Source of the DNA: Methanobacteriota archaeon
GTDB lineage: Archaea > Thermoplasmatota > Poseidoniia > Poseidoniales > Thalassarchaeaceae
Reading direction: 5' to 3'
DNA: 15,722 nt
Assembly: GCA_002725475.1 (NCBI GenBank)
Contig: PBPH01000085.1
Location: forward strand, 1 to 15,722
Below, one piece after another: positions 8,096-13,800 of this stretch (the stretch's first letter is position 1; each line of letters opens with the position of its first letter). The notes below the pieces were generated by a model. The model made no database searches. It was given only the letters and a program-made list of their open reading frames with translations, and was not told the DNA's origin. The position numbers were made by a program, and so were the translations under genes.

Positions 8096-8249
8096 TTATA
8101 GCATTCTCTGATGGTTTTTCTTGGTTAATAGTATTTAACTGATTTACCTGAGCGGTTAAATCAAGCACTTTCGCTTCAAGCATAGTGTTAGCGAGAGTCA
8201 ACTCAGAAACTTTACGTTGTAATGTAGAAATAACGATGTTTACATCCAT
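8025..8249 (-). CDS. Small coiled-coil protein, conserved in T4-like marine phages (74 aa)
   Basis: This complete 74-aa frame runs from ATG 8247-8249 to TGA 8025-8027. Residues 5-40 form an almost perfect heptad coiled coil: a-positions I7, V14, N21, V28, V35 and d-positions L10, L17, L24, L31, L38. The buried Asn at one a-position is the kind that fixes register and oligomer state. After residue 40 the chain is polar and probably disordered (NQEKPSENAINGNEDQ...). The last 22 or so residues are encoded within the first 71 nt of the 2378-aa fibre gene, in another frame. It sits between two fibre genes and starts 15 nt after the upstream stop. Small MD-(I/V)-N proteins with one coiled coil recur beside fibre genes in cyanophages (from memory). 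A fibre oligomerisation aid or assembly chaperone is plausible but unproven. No clear Shine-Dalgarno sequence is visible. Confidence 0.75.
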   Translation of the reverse strand: MDVNIVISTLQRKVSELTLANTMLEAKVLDLTAQVNQLNTINQEKPSENAINGNEDQTQKLNDGFSDTDKPRST

Positions 8250-8257
8250 AATTTATA
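8250..8257 (-). promoter_or_regulatory. Weak late-promoter-like box TATAAATT
   Basis: The minus strand reads TATAAATT, one mismatch from the T4 late consensus, in the 15-nt gap between the 559-aa fibre gene and the 74-aa coiled-coil gene. Initiation about six bases downstream would fall near 8244, inside the start codon region of the 74-aa gene. Such a transcript could serve the 2378-aa fibre gene but would probably not produce the 74-aa protein. It could also be a chance AT-rich match. Confidence 0.3.
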
Positions 8258-8264
8258 AAGCGAA

Positions 8265-9944
8265 TCAGAACGTTCCTCCATCCAGTACGTTAGTCCATAC
8301 TGGTACGCCAGCGGCTGTGACGGTGAGGACTTGATAGGAAGTAGTAGCGTCATCTCCAGTACCAGGGTCTGCCATATTAGCAGCAGCGGTAACTTTGATA
8401 GCGTTTGTACCATCTCCATATGTAATGCCATATTGGGTAAAGGTAGAAGCACCTGTACCACCATATTGTACAGCGAGGTCTGTATCTAGTTCAAGATCAC
8501 CGAGAACTACAGTACCACGATCACCAGTAACACCAAAGACAGTATTAGTGTCAGTAGCATTTTCGATAAAGGTCCAAGCACCATTTCCATCGTTACCACC
8601 TGTACGGTCATAACCGAAGAAACCAAACTTAGAGTTACTACCATCGTGGTAGTGTACCTTTACACCTCTATCTAGGCCATCAGATGCATCCCTTACTGCG
8701 GTAATGGTGGCACCTTGATCGATGTTCTGTGTGATAGCTTGGTCTAAAGTAATTTGCTTAAGACCAGTGTTAATACTTTGGATATTCGTGCTGTTAGCAA
8801 TGCCTGTACCAGTAATATCATCACCGACGTTTAAACCGACGATTCTATCAACTGTAAGAACAGTAGCACCACTTGTGGCATTTGCGTTTACTGTCAAAAC
8901 AACAGTAGGATCACCCAATTCAATGGTGGGATCATTAACAGACATTGAAGCAGAGTTCACTGTCGTTGTTGTACCATCAATTTGTAGGTCACCTTTAATA
9001 ATAACCAAACCCTCTGAATCATTACCAGCGGGGTAAGGGTCGATAATCATCTCAGTACCAGAAGTGGTAGAGATAATATTACCATCCATCTTTAACGAGT
9101 CAATTGTAAATTCACCCGTCTGGTTGATGGTACCAGAAACAGTGCTTGTACCATTAAAGGATACACCGTTATTGAAAGTAGTTGTTGAGTTAACTGTTAA
9201 GGTATCACCAGCAGCAGTACCTATAGTTGCATCATCATCAACATTCAAATCTTTGATCCATGCTGTAGCACCAACACCTAAACCACCTGTGATTACTACA
9301 GCAGCGGTTGAAGTATTGGAAGCAGTCGTAGTGTCAGCATACTTAACCTGAACACCAGCATCGAATTCTTGGTCGGCACCCTGCCAACGTAGCTTGTCTA
9401 GAGTAGTCTCATCATAGAACACACGAGCGTCGTTACCAGTACCAAACTTTAGGGGGATGTCGTCTTGTACCAGTAAAGCAGCAGCGGCGTTACCACCAGA
9501 TACTCTACGAATTTCTACGTCTCCGTTAGAGTCATTCCATGCGAACTCTACGTCTCCAGTAGTACCAAATTCTAATTCCTGACCATCTTGTAAGACAATT
9601 TTACCTGTTCCGTTAGCAGATAAAATTAGGTCAGAGTCTGTTGTACTTGTTGTGATCTCGTTTGCGTTGATTTGAACATCATCAACATAGAAATCATCAA
9701 GCTTCTTATTACTGTCTACGATCAGAGCACTAGCAGCGGTTGTTACACCGTGTACTTGATCCAGCATGTCAGTGAAGTACTTACCACCAACAACCTGAGC
9801 AGCCGAACTGTTGTCACCAACAAAAAGTCTGTCTCCTAGGTTTGCTTGCGTACCAACACCTACTGTTAAAGCAAGTTCACCATAGTTGATAGTACCTGGC
9901 GCGACCGTGCCCGTACTTCTTTTTATCAGAATTTCTGATGCCAT
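8265..9944 (-). CDS. Tail-fibre-like virion protein with Mtd_N-like N-terminus (559 aa)
   Basis: Residues 1-60 (MASEILIKRSTGTVAPGTINYGELAL...DRLFVGD...VVGGKYF) match the Mtd_N-type fibre N-terminal domain, which in known phages anchors receptor-binding proteins to the tail. A beta-rich shaft follows, with alternating Gly/Thr/Asn-rich strands. Residues from about 318 read GDLQIDGTTTTVNS, a motif I recall as frequent in cyanophage fibre proteins. An inserted beta-rich segment covers about 348-420. It is followed by GLDRGVKVHYHDG (from 423), FGFFGYDRTGG, YGGTGASTFT (from 494) and the terminal VPVWTNVLDGGTF. The ATG at 9942-9944 shares one base with the TGA of the 73-aa gene (TGATG), which implies translational coupling and fixes the start. 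No transmembrane segment or catalytic motif is visible. It is most likely a trimeric tail fibre or baseplate-attached spike of the late operon. Confidence 0.88.
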   Translation of the reverse strand: MASEILIKRSTGTVAPGTINYGELALTVGVGTQANLGDRLFVGDNSSAAQVVGGKYFTDMLDQVHGVTTAASALIVDSNKKLDDFYVDDVQINANEITTSTTDSDLILSANGTGKIVLQDGQELEFGTTGDVEFAWNDSNGDVEIRRVSGGNAAAALLVQDDIPLKFGTGNDARVFYDETTLDKLRWQGADQEFDAGVQVKYADTTTASNTSTAAVVITGGLGVGATAWIKDLNVDDDATIGTAAGDTLTVNSTTTFNNGVSFNGTSTVSGTINQTGEFTIDSLKMDGNIISTTSGTEMIIDPYPAGNDSEGLVIIKGDLQIDGTTTTVNSASMSVNDPTIELGDPTVVLTVNANATSGATVLTVDRIVGLNVGDDITGTGIANSTNIQSINTGLKQITLDQAITQNIDQGATITAVRDASDGLDRGVKVHYHDGSNSKFGFFGYDRTGGNDGNGAWTFIENATDTNTVFGVTGDRGTVVLGDLELDTDLAVQYGGTGASTFTQYGITYGDGTNAIKVTAAANMADPGTGDDATTSYQVLTVTAAGVPVWTNVLDGGTF

Positions 9945-10165
9945 CAGAATGTACCCCCGTTGACTGTAATGTTATTAAGAACTGTTGTTGGTATAAATTT
10001 CGCTTGAGCAGAGTCATACATTAAGACTCCACCGTTCTGTAAACCACCGTTACTTGTATCAGTAAGATCTACGTCTGCTAATGCGCCTACAGTACCCCCA
10101 CCGCCGCCTGTGGCGACTCGTGTAACTCTTGGGACGGATTGGTCCCCGAATCTTAATCTTGCCAT
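9944..10165 (-). CDS. Small Gly-rich fibre-like structural protein (73 aa)
   Basis: This complete 73-aa frame runs from ATG 10163-10165 to TGA 9944-9946. It overlaps the upstream stop by one base (TAATG) and the downstream start by one base (TGATG), so it is tightly coupled on both sides. The N-terminus is basic (MARLRFGDQSVPRVTRVA). A run of five glycines at residues 20-24 is followed by GALADVDLTDTSNGG and NGGVLMYDSAQAKFIPTTVL, a beta-hairpin pattern frequent in cyanophage fibre proteins. It ends NITVNGGTF. The terminal GGTF is identical to the end of the next protein (559 aa, NVLDGGTF). It looks like a free-standing fibre tip or an adaptor related to the C-terminus of the neighbouring fibre. 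The function is unknown. Confidence 0.8.
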   Translation of the reverse strand: MARLRFGDQSVPRVTRVATGGGGGTVGALADVDLTDTSNGGLQNGGVLMYDSAQAKFIPTTVLNNITVNGGTF

Positions 10166-10503
10166 TAAAGAGTGACCCCCTCAAGAACACTAACGGTACC
10201 TTCCAGCACTCTGGTTTTTAAACCTGAAGCAGCTGTTATAACAACGTCATATACGTATCTGCCAGACTTCATTGCTGTTGTCTGAGCAGCGGATAAGGAA
10301 AGTTGTACACGTCCAGCGGTTACAGGGGTTAAGATAGCAGTTGATACTGTAGTAGAAGTAGAACTTGTGTAATGCTTCTTTATCTTACATGCTGCTGAGT
10401 AGCCAGTCATATCAAATTCAGTACCGTTATCGTTCTCAACTGTAAAGTCGATGTTGAAATCGGCACCTTGGTAAATCAATAGATTGGATACTGCTGATGC
10501 CAT
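10165..10503 (-). CDS. Ig-like (BppU_N-like) virion protein (112 aa)
   Basis: This complete 112-aa frame runs from ATG 10501-10503 to TAA 10165-10167. It opens with the pattern LLIYQGADFNIDFTV and then DMTGYSAACKIKKHY. The middle carries AGRVQLSLSAAQTTAM and KSGRYVYDVVIT, and the end carries LEGTVSVLEGVTL. This order (IYQG-D start, DLTG-type turn, K-hydrophobic-K strand, G-x-V-x-L-x-L, G-x-Y-x-YD-V, G-x-V-x-V-x-x-x-VT) is that of the N-terminal Ig-like domain of phage baseplate upper proteins (BppU_N / DUF2479-like). The assignment is by pattern only. It has no membrane segment. A leader of about 17 nt from the proposed late promoter at 10526-10533 precedes it, with AGGG at 10516-10519, 12 nt from the ATG. 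It probably acts as a baseplate or fibre adaptor. Confidence 0.8.
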   Translation of the reverse strand: MASAVSNLLIYQGADFNIDFTVENDNGTEFDMTGYSAACKIKKHYTSSTSTTVSTAILTPVTAGRVQLSLSAAQTTAMKSGRYVYDVVITAASGLKTRVLEGTVSVLEGVTL

Positions 10504-10525
10504 GCTCTAGAATTTCCCTAAAAGG

Positions 10526-10533
10526 TATTTATC
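10526..10533 (-). promoter_or_regulatory. Late-promoter-like box GATAAATA
   Basis: The minus strand reads GATAAATA, matching the nATAAATA form of the T4-type late promoter, in the 34-nt gap between the 98-aa and 112-aa genes. Initiation would fall near 10519-10520, giving a leader of about 17 nt before the ATG at 10503. It would drive the 112-, 73- and 559-aa genes as one late unit. Promoter function is inferred from sequence and position. Confidence 0.5.
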
Positions 10534-10537
10534 TCAA

Positions 10538-10834
10538 TTATTTATTACTATTTTCCACTAGAACCTTAAGCATATCCTTGAGTTCATTTATCTCGGACTT
10601 AAGTTCGTGGACATTGAGATCCTTCAATCTAGCTTGCTCTCTTGCTTTGATGTAAGCATTATAAGCCGCAGTATCGGTATTAACGATACAATTGCTATTT
10701 GGATCTCTTCCTAGATGCTTATGGTCTTCTACTTTTATTAATCCTTTCTCATCACGAGGGTCTACCTCACCCTCGTCACGACGAGCTAGAATGACTTTTT
10801 CTTTCTCTCTAGCGTATGCTTCAAAGTCTTCCAT
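10538..10834 (-). CDS. Small phage protein with C-terminal coiled coil (98 aa)
   Basis: This complete 98-aa frame runs from ATG 10832-10834 to TAA 10538-10540. The ATG shares one base with the stop of the giant upstream gene (TAATG), which implies coupled translation and fixes the start. The N-terminal third is very charged (MEDFEAYAREKEK, then RRDEGEVDPRDEKG). Residues 43-62 carry a motif of the type RDPNSNCIVNTD...AYNAYI, which I recall, without a name, from small structural proteins of marine myoviruses. Residues about 66-94 form a heptad helix with L78, I82, L85, L89 and L92 in register. It is probably a small virion or assembly protein that oligomerises through this helix. The function is unknown. 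Confidence 0.8.
   Translation of the reverse strand: MEDFEAYAREKEKVILARRDEGEVDPRDEKGLIKVEDHKHLGRDPNSNCIVNTDTAAYNAYIKAREQARLKDLNVHELKSEINELKDMLKVLVENSNK
10539..10546 (-). promoter_or_regulatory. Second late-promoter-like box AATAAATA
   Basis: The minus strand reads AATAAATA across the stop codon of the 98-aa gene, 13 nt upstream of the GATAAATA box. Together they form a tandem pair ahead of the 112-aa gene. A match of this kind in an Asn/Lys-rich C-terminus can arise by chance, so it is the weaker of the two. Confidence 0.3.
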
Positions 10835-13800
10835 TATGCCAATGCAATGATTCTTAAATCCTTGACTCTTGGTATATAAGGTTGATTATAGTTTTGAAGA
10901 ACAATCTTGAGTTGGAAACCGTCATAAGCAGGAGCATCATCTAAGGTATACTCATAGTCACTGAATACGAATGGGTCATTTTGAGGAACCATTAATCCAG
11001 TGTCAGGACGACCATCAGTATTGAAGTATTCAAAGTTGATGTCATCTGTATCACCAGCGTAACCTACTGGTACTAGCTTATACATGACCACTATCTTAGA
11101 GAACTCAAAGTTGTTCGCAGATAAGGCAACCTTAACACCCGTAGCGGAATTATCCAGTCTAGCGAGTCTAGTGATGTATATAGCGGCATTTTCATCACCC
11201 ACTCCCTGTGTAGGAGTCCAGTTGTTGACTAGGTTAGCAGTGGTTGTAACACTCATTCTCTGAGTATCTACAACGGGTGATAAATGAGTTGCGTCAGAGA
11301 ACATGTTAAGCTCTAAATCGAGTGACTTACCACCAGACATATTACTAATCTCATTCTGCTTAGAAGCAATGATCTTAGTAGAAAGGAAGTAATTGATATC
11401 GTTTAAAGTAACATCTCTATACGTAGTATCCTTTTGGAAGGAAGTTTCAGCGTTTACACCTGTTGGGAATGGCCCACAAGATGTTCCACTTGTACCAAGT
11501 GCTCTAGCACTTATGCTTGTTCCAGGTTGTAATTGCGTCTGTACCTGTGGTGTTAAGACATCCCAAGGAATGTTCTGTGAAATAGTAACATTGTCACCAC
11601 CAGCACTAACAGTCTTATGTGCTTTAATACCAGTTATGTTCAGTCTATACTTGTGAGGACTATTCAATGAGGTTAGTCCACCAAATGTAGAAGTATGGTG
11701 TGTACCATTAATCTTTGTCAGAGGTATACCAGCAAGGTTATAACAAGCAACAGCAGCATCAATTGAATGAGCTGAACCTGTAGCAGCACCAGAGTTAGTT
11801 ACAGGATCCCAGTTTCTACCACTTACAGAAGCAGCATTGTGTCCTAGGATATCAATAACCCAGTCAGGTGAACCAGTATTGATGTGCTCATAAGCTATAA
11901 TCTCATCACCGATCTTAATAAAGCCTGGGTTTGTATTGGAAACAGCAGGAGCAGCATTACCTGGTCCAGTATTTCCTGAGTTTAAACTAGCAGCTTGTGT
12001 TGCGTTACCACCTATACAAAGATGGAAATTGCTAGCATCATTAACAGTAATCTGTGATACACCTGAAGCAGCAAGTGCTGTCTTAAGTGAAGTATCACCG
12101 ATCTCTGATGTAACACCATCAACTACAACATAGTTCGCAGATGATTGCATACCATGATTACTATGGAAGACATCAACGTATGCTTGATCATCAGTTGTAG
12201 CAAAGGCGTTTGGTAGAGCATTAATGAATCCACCGTTATTCTCTTCTAAGGTAGCGTTGTTTAGAATCAGTCGAGACTGAGCAAGAGTAGTAGGTAGAGT
12301 AAAGTCTGCTCTATAGATCTTGAACATCAAGTCTTCAAACTGTGAAGGTGTCCAAGTAGATGCGTTCTGTGATTTAAACAGAACACCAATGTAAGGCTGC
12401 TCAGATATCTTCTCACCAGCGTGAGCAGCATCGATAGCATCTTCACCTAGTAGTGAGATGAATACCTTAAATTGATTTGAGTCAGATGTGACAACAATAG
12501 CATGTTCCTGCTGATGTCCTATGAATACTGGTGACTCAAATGTAAATGTTGTTGGAGTAGAGGCATCTGTTGATGTAACAACATCAGTTGCCTTCTTAAT
12601 TACCTTAGAGAAAGGTAGAATCTTTTGTGTTGGAGTACCATTTTCTACGGTACGAATGTCAATAGCAACTGGGATCTCAGAATCCTTCTGTTGGAAGAAT
12701 AGATCGATCTTAGTTAGGAAGACACCACCTTCTAAACCTTCATCTTGTATCAAGAAGGTTTGTGCTAATGGGTCAGACCATAAGGTTCTGTTCTGTGTGA
12801 ACTTCTGTTCATCAACCTTAGCGTTACGAACTGAAATAATAGTCTCTTGCTGAGTCTGTAAGATACCAGTAGCAGAGTACTCTGTCTGAGCACTAGATTC
12901 TGATTCACCTTGTACCTGGGAATCATTTACTGTATCTGATAGACGGAAGATCCTAGTACCTGTCTTAAACTTAGGATTAGTAGACTTACTTGGATCAGGT
13001 ATAAAGAATGTACCCTTGAGGAAACCAGAGGTATCACTAATTAGTCTTCTCTCTTTAACCTTAGCTCTAGCACCAGATGATTGTCCTACTAGGACTTCTC
13101 CTGGGAGCGGGTTGCCAGAATAAGCTCCGAGAGCTTGAGCAGCAAGAGCACTGGTATCAATGTTAATCCAGTTAAGGTTTGCCGTATAGTCCGAGACGGA
13201 CGCGATACTCGTTCCTGAATATGGGTTGTTAGTGTAGTTATCATTAGGTTCTAGGATTCTTAATGTACATCCTGAAACTAGACCCTTAACAGTCTCACCA
13301 ACCTGGAATGGTGTTGAGTTAGTATCTGAGTCATCATTTGGATTCTTTGTGACTTCAAGGAGTTTTGGAGTAATATATGCCTTAACATCTACACCATCAA
13401 AGAAAGCATAGAAGCGTGTCTTAGGCTTAAGTTTCTCACCCTTGAACTCAATATTTCTGGAGCGCATATTCTGGATATGCTCAACAGATACAATCCTATT
13501 ACCAAGACTTTGCTGTTCAATAATAGGTGTAATCTTATGACGTACACCAGTTCTGGATTGATCAGTTCTTACTCTAGAGAAGCGTTCTGTTCTTGTTCTA
13601 CGGTTCTTACCTTTACCAGTAGTAACTTGTCTTGTCTGCCATATTGTACCAGACCATGTAGTCTGCCATGAACCCCACTGAATCGGTGTTAAACCATTCT
13701 GGTCAGCATTAAAGCTACGCAGAGTGGTCATGTAGTTACCCTCTACAGTTGGACCTTGAATAGCAGATAGTGTCTTAGTATCTACCCAGTCATCACTCTC

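Noticed and set aside
8093..8100. TATAAATG on the minus strand, resembling a late promoter box at the start of the 2378-aa gene.
   Set aside because: The box contains the ATG start codon, so initiation would fall downstream of the start. It cannot serve this gene and is probably chance AT-richness.
8240..8464. Minus-strand open frame of 74 codons inside the end of the 559-aa gene.
   Set aside because: It lies entirely in another frame of a well-supported fibre gene up to its stop, is Leu/Met-rich without motifs, and has no independent support.
1377..9351. Many plus-strand open frames of 60-120 codons within the structural genes.
   Set aside because: They lie antisense inside long, convincing minus-strand genes, have Val/Pro/Ser-rich compositions expected from the complement of Gly/Thr/Asn codons, and show no recognisable domain or ribosome site.
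959..9944. Diversity-generating retroelement, suggested by the Mtd_N-like domains.
   Set aside because: No reverse transcriptase, no template/variable repeat pair and no C-type-lectin variable domain are visible in the window.
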